Below are positions 8,537 to 17,260 of a stretch of DNA of 59,080 nucleotides, piece after piece. A program made the translations under genes and the position numbers. The number at the start of each line of letters is the position of its first letter. Within the stretch, counting starts at the first letter, position 1. The notes under the pieces are model-generated. The model saw only the letters and a list, made by a program, of their open reading frames with translations, had not been told where the DNA came from and made no database searches. This DNA comes from Niabella drilacis (GTDB lineage: Bacteria > Bacteroidota > Bacteroidia > Chitinophagales > Chitinophagaceae): the NCBI RefSeq assembly GCF_900101395.1, contig NZ_FMZO01000024.1, positions 1-59,080 of the forward strand. The letters are read 5' to 3'.

Positions 8537-9109
8537 TTACCCCTTCAGCAGATCTACATATTCCTGGGTATCATAATCATCCATGCCTTCCATTTTCTTG
8601 ATCAGCTCCCCCTTTTCATTAAATATAAAGGTAGAAGGAATGGCCTGTACATTGAATAAAAGCGGTAATTGCTCTCCTGGGAAAAAGATCGGCATATTCA
8701 GATTCTGTTTTTTCTTAAATGCAGCGGCATCTTCCATCTGATCATCGACCGATAGTAATACAAAGGCCACTTTTTCTTTATCCGTTTTTTTATACAGGTT
8801 CTGGATCGAAGGCATTTCCGCGCGGCAGGGCGGGCACCAGGAAGCCCAGATATTTACCACCACTTTTTTCCCTTTCAGGGATTCCAGCTTTACCGGCTGT
8901 CCTTTCTCGTCGGACATTTTAAATGCCGGCATCATCGATACTGCGGGTGTTGCCGGCACGGTATTCGTTTCCACATCAGGAGTCACTGCTATCGTATCCG
9001 TTGCAGCAGGTGCTGTGCCATCCGCTGCATCTTGCTTTGCTTCATTTTTACAGGCGGTAAGGGTGCCTATACCCAACCCCATCATCAGTATAATTGTATT
9101 CAGTTTCAT
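8537..9109 (-). CDS. TlpA-family thioredoxin-like lipoprotein
   Basis: 190 residues. The signal peptide ends in the lipobox LTAC (C20), so it is anchored in a membrane facing the periplasm. A low-complexity A/T/P linker (25-60) precedes a thioredoxin fold with the redox motif WCPPC near residue 95, and a cis-Pro AIPSTF near 160. Such proteins reduce or deliver thiols to cytochrome c maturation and other exported proteins. Single gene, with a small putative membrane protein upstream. Confidence 0.92.
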   Translation of the reverse strand: MKLNTIILMMGLGIGTLTACKNEAKQDAADGTAPAATDTIAVTPDVETNTVPATPAVSMMPAFKMSDEKGQPVKLESLKGKKVVVNIWASWCPPCRAEMPSIQNLYKKTDKEKVAFVLLSVDDQMEDAAAFKKKQNLNMPIFFPGEQLPLLFNVQAIPSTFIFNEKGELIKKMEGMDDYDTQEYVDLLKG

Positions 9110-9181
9110 TAATTATTTTTTGTTTGTTAAATAAAGATCCATTTATGCCCCTGCCCGTTCTTTAACAACGGGTTTGCTACT

Positions 9182-9514
9182 TCATATTGCAACAGGGCAA
9201 CAGCGCGGAGGCGCATCAATGCATTCGGGGAAAGGATCTGCAGGAAAGCGGGTTTTGGCCTGCGGGTAGTTTTTCTTGAGGAACAATGCGGTCAGCACCG
9301 GTAGATAGTTCACCACAACCGGTTCAATCGCAATACCCGCAACAACACAAAAGACCGGAGTTTCCATATCACCGGCAGGAACACTGTGTTTACCGGATGC
9401 CGCGCTCACCTGGTGTAGCATCCGTTTGCATGCCGGTCTGAGCATGGGCATACTGAACAAGAGGATGCCCGCTGCCAGCAAACTATATAAAATGATATGA
9501 TATCCTATTTTCAA
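9182..9514 (-). CDS. Small putative membrane protein of unknown function
   Basis: Not recognised. A 110-residue frame after the KirBac gene, starting at a TTG (9514) right before the membrane segment IGYHIILYSLLAAGILLFS; the longer upstream part of the frame lies inside the channel gene in another frame and is a shadow. It has a second hydrophobic stretch (VFCVVAGIAIEPVVVNYLPV) and a cysteine-rich end PPRCCPVAI. The absence of an ATG and of known relatives makes it uncertain; it could be non-coding. Confidence 0.35.
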   Translation of the reverse strand: MKIGYHIILYSLLAAGILLFSMPMLRPACKRMLHQVSAASGKHSVPAGDMETPVFCVVAGIAIEPVVVNYLPVLTALFLKKNYPQAKTRFPADPFPECIDAPPRCCPVAI

Positions 9515-9539
9515 ACCACGCAAATTTAAAGAAATGCGC

Positions 9540-10502
9540 TCAGATCGCAGCTTCGGGATGCTGCCGGTAGTCGTGCAATTTTGATAATTCCACGATGGTA
9601 CCCCTTCCTTCCGGAGATTCATGGTATACCGGAACAAATTTTGCACCATTCGCCAGCTCACTATACGTATAGCTGGTACGTGCAATTACCGTATTGGAAA
9701 AGTCTTCATCAAAGGCCTTCAGATAGACCATCATTTCAAAATCGGCCTGTTCCAGTTCCGCCATGGTCATGTTGTACACCGGGCTTTCCTCGTTAATGGG
9801 GTGCACTACCGTCCAGGATATATGCAGGGAATTAATGGTATTAAACTGGAGAGGCAGGGAAAAATACCGGTAGCTGTCCTTACCGTTCTCATTTACAAGC
9901 ATACTTACCGTAACCTGCATCGACACCTCGCTGAGCATGGCATTTTTTATCGGCGCCAGCCGGAACATGATCGCCTTCCCTCCTCTGAAGGGAGCAATGA
10001 CCGCGTGTTTGCTAAACCGGATATACGCCCTGGGTTTTACAAACCGGCCATACAGCAAGCCGGTAATGATGGCCAGCGTAAGAATACCCACCAGCGCTTC
10101 AATAGAAGCAATGGTATTGGTAATAAACCCGATGGGGCTGATACGCCCGTACCCCACCGTGGTCAATGTTTGCGAAGAAAAGAAATACGCCTCTTCAAAG
10201 GTCTCAAGCGGCGTTCCCCTTACCAGTCCCTGCAGGTGCGGGATGCAAAACAGGTAATAAATAACGGCAAAAAGGAGGTTAATAGTTGTGTAAAACCCGA
10301 TAATGAGCAGGCCGAATTTCCAGCTTTTGAGGTTGATCAGAAAATTATAAATGCTGTATTTATCAAACATGGAACCCGACCGGTTGATCACATTCGCTGT
10401 TCCGTCCTTATTGATAAAGCGGGCATATTTTGCCGTTACAGCCGTATTCAGCCCGGTATTGTCGACCGTTGTGCCCCGTGCCCGTTTTCTTCCGATTGCC
10501 AT
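9540..10502 (-). CDS. Inward-rectifier potassium channel, KirBac type
   Basis: 320 residues. After a 60-residue cytoplasmic N-terminus there is TM1 (about 62-84), a pore helix with the selectivity filter TTVGYG (TVGYG at 115-119), TM2 (about 127-150) and a C-terminal beta-sandwich (about 160-300) with the family's RLAPIKNAMLSEV and SLPLQFNTINSLHISWTVVHP-type strands. Four subunits make a K+ channel gated by lipids and pH in the bacterial homologues. The N-terminal GLNTAVTAKYARFINKDG closely follows the Kir slide-helix entry. Length and order fit the family. Confidence 0.95.
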   Translation of the reverse strand: MAIGRKRARGTTVDNTGLNTAVTAKYARFINKDGTANVINRSGSMFDKYSIYNFLINLKSWKFGLLIIGFYTTINLLFAVIYYLFCIPHLQGLVRGTPLETFEEAYFFSSQTLTTVGYGRISPIGFITNTIASIEALVGILTLAIITGLLYGRFVKPRAYIRFSKHAVIAPFRGGKAIMFRLAPIKNAMLSEVSMQVTVSMLVNENGKDSYRYFSLPLQFNTINSLHISWTVVHPINEESPVYNMTMAELEQADFEMMVYLKAFDEDFSNTVIARTSYTYSELANGAKFVPVYHESPEGRGTIVELSKLHDYRQHPEAAI

Positions 10503-10583
10503 AGGGTGAAATTATTGAAATAAATCCGAATACAGATCACGGATAACTTTCCCGCAGATGACGCTCGTTTGCATCCAGACCCT

Positions 10584-10990
10584 TTATGCCCGGATCATTA
10601 GAATAGAACCAGAAGCAATGAATAGCACGCCCACCAGTTGAGTGATTCGTTTAAAAACAGAAGGGAAAGCACAAAAACAAACGGTACACTCAATTTATCC
10701 ACCGCCGCCACCTGCGAGGCCTTCCCCATTTGCAGCGCTCTAAAATAACAAAGCCAGGAGAGCCCGGTAGCCACACCGGAAATAATCAGAAAAAACAGGG
10801 AATGCCGGGAAATAGCAGTCAGCCCTTGTTGCTCCCGCTTTACAAAAACAATGCCCCAGGCCACCAGCAATATCACAATGGTGCGTATGGCCGTGGCCAG
10901 ATTGGCATTTACAGAGGACACCCCGGGTTTTGAAAAAATGGCAGTGAGTGCCGCAAAGAATGCCGACAGCAATGCATAAAACCACCACAT
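10584..10990 (-). pseudogene. EamA-family single-domain transporter with C-terminal frameshift
   Basis: From the ATG at 10990 the frame codes for four or so helices (WWFYALLSAFFAALTAIFSK..., ATAIRTIVILLVAWGIVFV, FFLIISGVATGLSWLCYF) typical of the 140-residue one-EamA proteins. It then ends early at 10598 in the odd sequence NWWACYSLLLVLF. Read two bases on, the next bases give LVGVLFIASGSILMIRA and stop at 10584, which is the family's last helix. So a small deletion just after NESLN (near 10628-10638) has broken the last helix. It may still make a shortened protein. It follows the PAP2 gene by 13 bases, a likely operon. Confidence 0.75.
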
Positions 10991-11003
10991 AAAAATCAGT
11001 TTA

Positions 11004-11786
11004 CTAAAAACTTTTTACCAGTCCGATCCCATACGACCTGCCGGAAACAGCGGGATAAAAATAAGTAGTCCTGTTCTGCCGGTCTTTTTTCTGTCCGATA
11101 TGCAATTTATTGTAACAGAGATAAGCCAGGTTAGTGGAAACGATACCAAACCCTGCACCCGCTACCACATCACCCAGCCAGTGCCGGTTGTTATACATCC
11201 GGAGCACACCGGTTGCCGTTGCCACCAAATAACCGCTGATGCCGTACCAGGGTGAAACATCTTTATATTCTCTCCGGAGAAACTCTGCCGAGGCGAATGC
11301 CGTAGACGTATGCCCCGAAGGAAAGGACAACCGGTTGCTGCTGTCCGGGCGTTCTACATTGGCAATATGCTTTAACGGCGTTACCAGGGCCGCATTTATA
11401 CCCAGGGACATGGCATATAGAATGGCTTCATGCCCGAATGTATTTTTCCCTTTTATCCCCAGTCCCCGCAATGCAAACACTGCAAGTCCGGGCGTATATT
11501 CCAGTACATTATCGATATGCGTTCCGAAATCCGGATGGTCTTCTACAATTTCATTCCGGGTGGTTTGATTCAATCCTTTGAACAGATTGGTTCCATCTGC
11601 CAGACCACCTAATGCTATCAGCGCAGCAGGCGTAATAAATTGCTTTAACCGGACCGGGCTGCCGGAGGCCGGCAATTCCCGGAGCCGCACGTAAGCGGAA
11701 TCTGCGGCCACCACCATAGAATCCTGCTGGGCCAACAGGGAAAAGGACGAACCAACACATAGACACAGGAATATGATTTTTTTCAT
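11004..11786 (-). CDS. PAP2-superfamily phosphatase
   Basis: 260 residues with a signal peptide (MKKIIFLCLCVGSSFSLLAQ). The three phosphatase motifs are present: K-HIANVE-RP, PSGHTS and R-MYNNR-H-WLG-D. Members dephosphorylate lipid phosphates (phosphatidate, undecaprenyl pyrophosphate) or other esters in the periplasm. The N-terminal region (40-110) without helices is typical of the longer Bacteroidota version. It lies 104 bases after the TonB receptor and just before the EamA gene. Confidence 0.9.
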   Translation of the reverse strand: MKKIIFLCLCVGSSFSLLAQQDSMVVAADSAYVRLRELPASGSPVRLKQFITPAALIALGGLADGTNLFKGLNQTTRNEIVEDHPDFGTHIDNVLEYTPGLAVFALRGLGIKGKNTFGHEAILYAMSLGINAALVTPLKHIANVERPDSSNRLSFPSGHTSTAFASAEFLRREYKDVSPWYGISGYLVATATGVLRMYNNRHWLGDVVAGAGFGIVSTNLAYLCYNKLHIGQKKDRQNRTTYFYPAVSGRSYGIGLVKSF

Positions 11787-11890
11787 CCGTAAATTTTTAT
11801 GGTTTTCATAGTCGAATGTAACCTTTGATAACTAAAACTCTTATTCCCTTGTGATAAAAAATGAAAATTTTAGTCATGTCGGTTTCTTGC

Positions 11891-14068
11891 TTACAGTTTA
11901 AGACGAAGCGACAGGTTCACCACCCTTCCGTCGATGGGTGCCCATAACGGTTTGAATTGAGGATCGGTTACAGACCCGGTATACAGGGCTTCCACATTGC
12001 TTTGCTTATAGTTCAGCAGGTTTTCACAATTCAATACTACAGTTACATGATCGCCCAGGTGTTTTTGAATTACCGCTGCCATAAACATATAACCCGGGGT
12101 GTTGGATCCATCCAGCCGTTTTTGGCTCCCATTATAAGAGCCTTCCAGTCCGGTCATTAAGCCCGCCTTTTCAAAATCACGGGCCAGTACAAACGACATC
12201 CGGTTCCGGGGTGTCAGCGGCATAAATTGCTGCTGTGGCAGATAGTTCCGGGTCACTACGGTATAAGTATACCCGGCATACAGCTCCCATTCCTCCAACT
12301 TTGCCTTCACATAGGTATCAAAACCGCGGCTGAGCACATTCTTATTCCCGTTCTGGTAGAACAACGTCCCATCCGGATTAATGGTTCCGTAAATCGGATC
12401 TTTGATCTGCGTAAGGAAGAAGGCCTGGTTAATAAACAGGCTGTTTCCGCCCTCCCAGTCCAGCTTGTAATTTATTTCTGCATTATATCCTACCGATTTT
12501 TCAGGGGTGATACTGGCCGGTAAGGCGGCAATTTTATCCGGCGTATAATCCATATACCAGGGCGTAAACGGATTGGGCACTTTATAGCCCCAGCCTACTC
12601 CCAGGCGGGTAGCCCAATGCGCATTAAACCGGTTGAAAAAGGCCAGCCTTGGTAAAAAGAAGTTTCCATATTTCTGATGATAGTCATCCCTCAGCCCCAG
12701 TTCCAATGTAGCCTGATCCTTTATCGTCCAGGTATTTTGCACAAAGGCCCCGATCGTATTATTGTTCAGTGAAGCGATGGGGATCAACTGATTCTGATGT
12801 GTTGCCTTAAACTGGTCGCCGGTTACGTTTACCCCGCCTACAAAACTGTTCTTATTCCCGTAAGGGATCAACGTAGATAATTCACTGTAGTAACTCAGCT
12901 GGTTGCCTTTATAGTTCAGTTGGGCATCTGCAAAATCATTAGTATAATCACTGACCGTATTTTTAAAATACAGACTTTTACCGCTGTCAAAATGGTGCTC
13001 CACCACGAGTTCACCGGAATGACGGGTTGTATTGTTTTGCTCAAAATACTGGTGCACCGCGTCGGAGCTTCCCTTTAGCACCTGCATATCTCCGCCCTTC
13101 GTATGATTCATGTTGCCGTTGTAACCAAGAATAATGGTGGTGTTTTTTGGATAGAAAAACAAGCGCGGATGTAGATTATAACTATTCAGCTTCGGCACAT
13201 CCGAAAAACCATCCTTGTTTACATCCACCGGGTTCTGGTGTATATACCCTCCAAAAAGCGTATACCCAAATCCTTTATACCGTTTCGACAAATAGACATT
13301 GGCATCTGTTTCCTTCAGGGTGGTCTGGTTCAGCGTAATGCTTCCTTCCTGCGCTGCCGTTGGTCGTTTTGAAATAATATTGACCAATCCACCAATAGCG
13401 CCACCACCGTATAAGGTAGAGGCCGATCCCTTCACCAGTTCGATCTGTTGCAGGTCCAGCGGCGGAATAGTAAGGATGCCAAAGCCGCCACTAAAACCAT
13501 CATACAAGGGCATCCCATCGCGCAGGATCTGGGTGTAGCGCCCATCCAATCCCTGGATGCGCACATTGGAATTACCGGATGTGGCACTTGTTTGCTGGAT
13601 CTGCACACCACTTACATCACCCAATATACTGGCGATATTGGCCGGCCGGATGCCGTTTTCCTCGTTCATTTCTTCTTTTCCCAATACTTCCACCTTTATA
13701 GGCGCATTCTCAATGGATTGGTTGTTCCGGGTGGTAGCCACTATCACCACTTCGTCCATTTCCTTAGCAAGAGCACCCATTTTTATGACCAGCGTTGTGT
13801 CATGCGTGATATGGATCGTCAATTGTGCTTTTTCATATCCTACCGCGGAAAAAGAAAAATGATGCGTTCCTGCGGGAACCAACAAGACGGCAACACCGCT
13901 CGTATCGGCCATAGCCGTTGCTTTTCCATCCTCAGTAACTGTAACACCCGGAACCGCTTTACCCGAGACAGCGTTTTGACACTGAAACTGCACTTTCAAC
14001 TGCGCATGAATATTCAAACTAAAACAACAGCCCATCAACAAAACAAAAATCCGGTACATCGTATACAT
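11891..14068 (-). CDS. TonB-dependent outer-membrane receptor
   Basis: 725 residues: signal peptide, carboxypeptidase-like beta-sandwich (about 25-110, with GKAVPGVTVTEDGKATAMADT), plug domain (about 115-220, with VLGKEEMNE, VSGVQIQQTS, RIQGLDGRYTQILRDGMPLY and LYGGGAIGGLVNIISKRP), then a beta-barrel ending in VNLSLRLKL. It imports a ligand across the outer membrane using TonB energy; the CirA/BtuB-like size suggests a metal chelate rather than a SusC-type glycan receptor (those are about 1000 residues). The gene follows a PepSY-like secreted protein and a two-component pair, which may control it. Confidence 0.93.
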   Translation of the reverse strand: MYTMYRIFVLLMGCCFSLNIHAQLKVQFQCQNAVSGKAVPGVTVTEDGKATAMADTSGVAVLLVPAGTHHFSFSAVGYEKAQLTIHITHDTTLVIKMGALAKEMDEVVIVATTRNNQSIENAPIKVEVLGKEEMNEENGIRPANIASILGDVSGVQIQQTSATSGNSNVRIQGLDGRYTQILRDGMPLYDGFSGGFGILTIPPLDLQQIELVKGSASTLYGGGAIGGLVNIISKRPTAAQEGSITLNQTTLKETDANVYLSKRYKGFGYTLFGGYIHQNPVDVNKDGFSDVPKLNSYNLHPRLFFYPKNTTIILGYNGNMNHTKGGDMQVLKGSSDAVHQYFEQNNTTRHSGELVVEHHFDSGKSLYFKNTVSDYTNDFADAQLNYKGNQLSYYSELSTLIPYGNKNSFVGGVNVTGDQFKATHQNQLIPIASLNNNTIGAFVQNTWTIKDQATLELGLRDDYHQKYGNFFLPRLAFFNRFNAHWATRLGVGWGYKVPNPFTPWYMDYTPDKIAALPASITPEKSVGYNAEINYKLDWEGGNSLFINQAFFLTQIKDPIYGTINPDGTLFYQNGNKNVLSRGFDTYVKAKLEEWELYAGYTYTVVTRNYLPQQQFMPLTPRNRMSFVLARDFEKAGLMTGLEGSYNGSQKRLDGSNTPGYMFMAAVIQKHLGDHVTVVLNCENLLNYKQSNVEALYTGSVTDPQFKPLWAPIDGRVVNLSLRLKL

Positions 14069-14093
14069 TCGTTTTTTATTGTGCGCCTGTCAG

Positions 14094-14519
14094 CTAATCT
14101 TTTTGTGCACGTAAAAAGGCTCCCTTTGCATCAAATAAATAATCTGTCTTCTTTATTTCGGCCTCATAACTTACGGTACCATCCGCTTTTATTATTTTAG
14201 CGGTTTCGGTTACAGGGCCCAGCTTTTTTTGGGCAATATAGTCCTTTGCAGCTTTTGGAAATGCATCCCCGGATATTGCAGTTTCAGTTTCGATCAGCTT
14301 TCCACTTTTGTCGTATACGGCACTTGTTTTTACGCCTTTGCTGGTAAATGCAGCTTCATAATTGCCATCCTCTTTCTCCCATTTGGCCTTAGTTCCGGGA
14401 TACTGGTGTTCAAAGGCCGCTTTCACAGCCGCCGGAACAGGAAGTGAGCTTTTCGACTGGGCGAAGCCAGCCAGGCTGATGCCGGCAAACAGGCCGGCCA
14501 GTAAGATCTTCGTTTTCAT
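14094..14519 (-). CDS. Secreted PepSY-like protein
   Basis: 141 residues with a signal peptide (MKTKILLAGLFAGISLAGFAQ). The mature part has two repeats of the PepSY-like pattern: VPAAVKAAFEHQYPGTKAKW..., and AFPKAAKDYIAQKKLGPV... each followed by beta-strands (YEAAF, SYEAEI). This is the beta-lactamase-inhibitor-like fold common in Bacteroidota periplasm. Usually found beside two-component systems or metal receptors; here it lies between a histidine kinase and a TonB receptor, 25 bases from the latter. Role unknown. Confidence 0.85.
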   Translation of the reverse strand: MKTKILLAGLFAGISLAGFAQSKSSLPVPAAVKAAFEHQYPGTKAKWEKEDGNYEAAFTSKGVKTSAVYDKSGKLIETETAISGDAFPKAAKDYIAQKKLGPVTETAKIIKADGTVSYEAEIKKTDYLFDAKGAFLRAQKD

Positions 14520-14635
14520 TTCAACATTTTTTAGAGCAGGATAAAAATCGGACAGTATAAAATTGAGCGATGATTCTGTAGAAAAATGGAATTTTACATA
14601 TGTGTTTCCGTCCTTAACAAAAAATTAAGCGCCTG

Positions 14636-15886
14636 TCACGAAAATGAAACTGAAAAATAGTGTCGCTGGTCCAGGAACCGGTATTGCAGCCGGTACCCAT
14701 ATAATTCGCAGATCTGTTTACAGATCTCCAGTCCCAATCCCGTACTTCTCGAATCAGTTGACTGCTTTTGAAACCGCCGAAAGATCTGTTCCGCGTTCAA
14801 CGCAGACCCCGAGGTCGTATTGCTTACCGTAAAAGTATGTTGCGTCAACGACATCCTGATTGTCCCCCCTGATGCCGTATGCCGGAACGCGTTTGAAAAA
14901 AGATTACTGGCCAGGATATCGATCAGCGGTCCATTGGCTTCTACCCGGCAGGTTTCCATCGGACCGGTTTCGAGTTGGATCTGCTTCTCTGTGACCATGT
15001 CTGCAAATTGATCGGCCGTGTGCATGACCACTGTTTTAATATCAATGGATTCCGTTTCGGGGAACTGGTTGTTCTCTATTTTTGTTAGCAGCAATAGCGT
15101 ACGGTTCAGCTTCTGAAGCTTCCGCACGCTTAGGTTCAATTCTTCAACAAGACCGGCCTGCTCTCCATTTACGGGTGTTTGCAGCAACAGATCCAGCTTG
15201 CTTTGGATAATAGCCAATGGCGTTTGTGTTTCATGGGCCGCATTTTCTGTAAATTCTTTTTGCGCCTTGTACAGACTGGCATTCCGCAATAACAGTGCAT
15301 CCAGCGACCGGTTCAGTTCGCCAAACTCCTGTATAGCCGTCCGTTCAAACTGAGGGGTTTGATGTTTGTCTACCCGGTAACCCGCCAGCTTGCGCAAGGT
15401 ATCCTGGAAGGGCTTCAAAATATTGCGGGAAAGGTTCCGGTTAATAAGAAAGAGGCCCGCCAGCAGGAAAAGAATAAAAACAAATTGCAATACAGAGATA
15501 CTTTGTACAAGATCCATATCCTCTAACATGGATTTTTGAATCCGGAGGGAATAGTACACGCCATTTACACCGATCACCGATTCCAACACCCGGTGCTTTA
15601 CCATCTCATCATCATCCGGTATAAAAATATCTTTGTTGTAAAAGCTGTCCCGGACCACAGTATCTTTCGTAGGAGCAATGATCACGCTATTATTATAGGA
15701 TGTAAAATCTTCCGGGGGGCCGGTTTCCAGTTTCTTCCGGATCCAGTTTTTCTGATACCCCATCGACTCATCCAGGTTGTGCATCATGATACGCTGCACC
15801 AGGAAATAAAATAAAGGGACTGACAAAATCGCCAGTATGATGGTGTACAGGCTGTACCGGGTGGATATATAACGAATCAGTCTCAA
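14636..15886 (-). CDS. Sensor histidine kinase
   Basis: 416 residues: TM1 (about 12-30), a periplasmic sensing loop (35-125), TM2 (about 128-150), a short linker with no clear HAMP, a HisKA domain with the phosphoacceptor motif HETQTPLA (near residue 220) and an HATPase domain (about 300-416; SNLFSNAFRHT, GTIRMSLTQHTF, STGLGLEICKQI). The start codon is TTG at 15886 and overlaps the stop of the regulator gene, so translation is coupled. The stimulus is unknown. It is in one block with the PepSY-like protein and TonB receptor. Confidence 0.93.
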   Translation of the reverse strand: MRLIRYISTRYSLYTIILAILSVPLFYFLVQRIMMHNLDESMGYQKNWIRKKLETGPPEDFTSYNNSVIIAPTKDTVVRDSFYNKDIFIPDDDEMVKHRVLESVIGVNGVYYSLRIQKSMLEDMDLVQSISVLQFVFILFLLAGLFLINRNLSRNILKPFQDTLRKLAGYRVDKHQTPQFERTAIQEFGELNRSLDALLLRNASLYKAQKEFTENAAHETQTPLAIIQSKLDLLLQTPVNGEQAGLVEELNLSVRKLQKLNRTLLLLTKIENNQFPETESIDIKTVVMHTADQFADMVTEKQIQLETGPMETCRVEANGPLIDILASNLFSNAFRHTASGGTIRMSLTQHTFTVSNTTSGSALNAEQIFRRFQKQSTDSRSTGLGLEICKQICELYGYRLQYRFLDQRHYFSVSFS

Positions 15887-16560
15887 GCCACTTCAAATTT
15901 ATAGCCCATGCCGTACACCGACTTCAGGTAGTCATCTGCACCTGCCGCCGCCAGTTTCTTTTTCAGGTTTTTGATATGCGCATAAATAAAGTCAAAATTT
16001 TCAAACAGATCGGCATCCGAACCGGAAAGATGTTCAGCGATGGCGGTTTTGGATAACACACGGTTTTTGTTGACGATAAAATAGATGAGCAGATCAAATT
16101 CTTTTTTTGTAAGATCCACAACATGGCGATGTACCCTTACCATGCGGGAAGCCGTATCTATTTTTATTTCGTTCAGCTCCAGCTCATTGCTGCCCTCAAA
16201 TTTCCGGCGACGGATCACAGAAGCAATACGGGCACTCAACTCGGGCAGATAAAAGGGTTTGGCCAGGTAATCATCTGCCCCCAGTTGCAGTCCGGTTATT
16301 TTATCATCCAGTGCATCCTTGGCAGAGATCACAATCACGCCGTCTGTACGTTTATCCCGCTTCAGGGTCCGGAGCAGGTCGAGTCCGTTACCGTCCGGTA
16401 ACATAATATCCAGCAGGATACAATCATAATCAAACACCTCGGTTTTAGCCAGGGCATCTGCCGCCGTTGCGGCTACTGCACAGGTATACCCTTCCTGCTT
16501 CAGGTAGGTAACGATACTTTTGCTCAATGCTGGCTCATCTTCAACAATCAGGATATTCAT
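15883..16560 (-). CDS. OmpR/PhoB-family response regulator
   Basis: 225 residues: receiver domain (1-120) with E8/D9 acid pocket in VEDE, phosphoacceptor D51 in LLDIMLPDGNG, S79 and K101 (YLAKPF), then a winged-helix DNA-binding domain (about 125-225; VDLTKKEFDLLIYFIVN, FIYAHIKNLKKKL, VYGMGYKFE). First gene of the likely operon that continues with the kinase, PepSY-like and TonB receptor genes. Its DNA site was not identified. Confidence 0.95.
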   Translation of the reverse strand: MNILIVEDEPALSKSIVTYLKQEGYTCAVAATAADALAKTEVFDYDCILLDIMLPDGNGLDLLRTLKRDKRTDGVIVISAKDALDDKITGLQLGADDYLAKPFYLPELSARIASVIRRRKFEGSNELELNEIKIDTASRMVRVHRHVVDLTKKEFDLLIYFIVNKNRVLSKTAIAEHLSGSDADLFENFDFIYAHIKNLKKKLAAAGADDYLKSVYGMGYKFEVA

Positions 16561-16609
16561 CCCTGCAAAGTTGGATCATAATACTGAAGGGAAACTGAAT
16601 TTTTCAGCA

Positions 16610-16876
16610 CTAAAAATGAACATCGATGATACTGTTCAACGGAATCAGGACGCCTCCTTTTAATGAAATATGATTTTCCGTGAGCGACCATACGGTTGTT
16701 TCTACAGACTGGGGCCCCTCGGTGGTATTAAATGTAACGGTTGTTTTACTCTTAAATTCATTACCCAGCCGCACTGCATAACTCAGATGCTCTTTCCAAT
16801 GAATACTGCGGTCTTCCTCTGCCTGGATAATATGATATTGCGCTATTGCCTCTTTGGGAATCAACTTTTCAAACAT
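16610..16876 (-). CDS. Conserved hypothetical small protein
   Basis: Not recognised by name. 88 residues, soluble: an N-terminal helical part (EKLIPKEAIAQYHIIQAEEDRSI) and a C-terminal set of short beta-strands (TTVTFNTTEGPQSVETTVWSL... shown partly, then HISLKGGVLIPLNSIIDVHF, an Sm-barrel-like end). The protein-like composition and the ATG at 16876 support it. It lies 50 bases before the response regulator on the same strand, so it may be cotranscribed. Confidence 0.7.
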   Translation of the reverse strand: MFEKLIPKEAIAQYHIIQAEEDRSIHWKEHLSYAVRLGNEFKSKTTVTFNTTEGPQSVETTVWSLTENHISLKGGVLIPLNSIIDVHF

Positions 16877-17260
16877 AGGATTTTCGTTTAATCTAATCTA
16901 CCCAAATTTACTGGTATTTGTTGTTTTAACTTTAAAATTTTATGTAAAAAGGGATGACCGGTCCGCCAAAGATCAGCAAGCGGGATAAAAGAAGTGTAGT
17001 CTGTTATGTCCGTTTCAGGGTAAGGCTGACGCTATACCTGCCTGCTTCGCCCTGGTTGAGAGCGGTGTATTTTATTTTTCATTGACCCCATAGGTTTAGG
17101 TTCCGGGTAACCGGGAAGCACACTTATGATTCCGGGATGTCACCGTAGCCGGGGTAACGTTTAAAAGGTTGATCTCCGATGCATGATTCCGAATCTCGGA
17201 TCTCAATGCCCGGATCCAAAATGGGATCGCGGAAATTGGAAGCTGATTCCTGTAGCCATC
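16877..17260. other. Intergenic, no gene seen
   Basis: 384 bases with no coding frame. It contains several short runs such as GATTCCGGGATG and GATTCCGAATCTCGGATC that repeat the word GATTCCG, but nothing I can assign. Confidence 0.4.

Noticed and set aside
9515-9685. N-terminal extension of the small membrane protein frame
   Set aside because: It overlaps the KirBac coding region in another frame and has no protein-like pattern.
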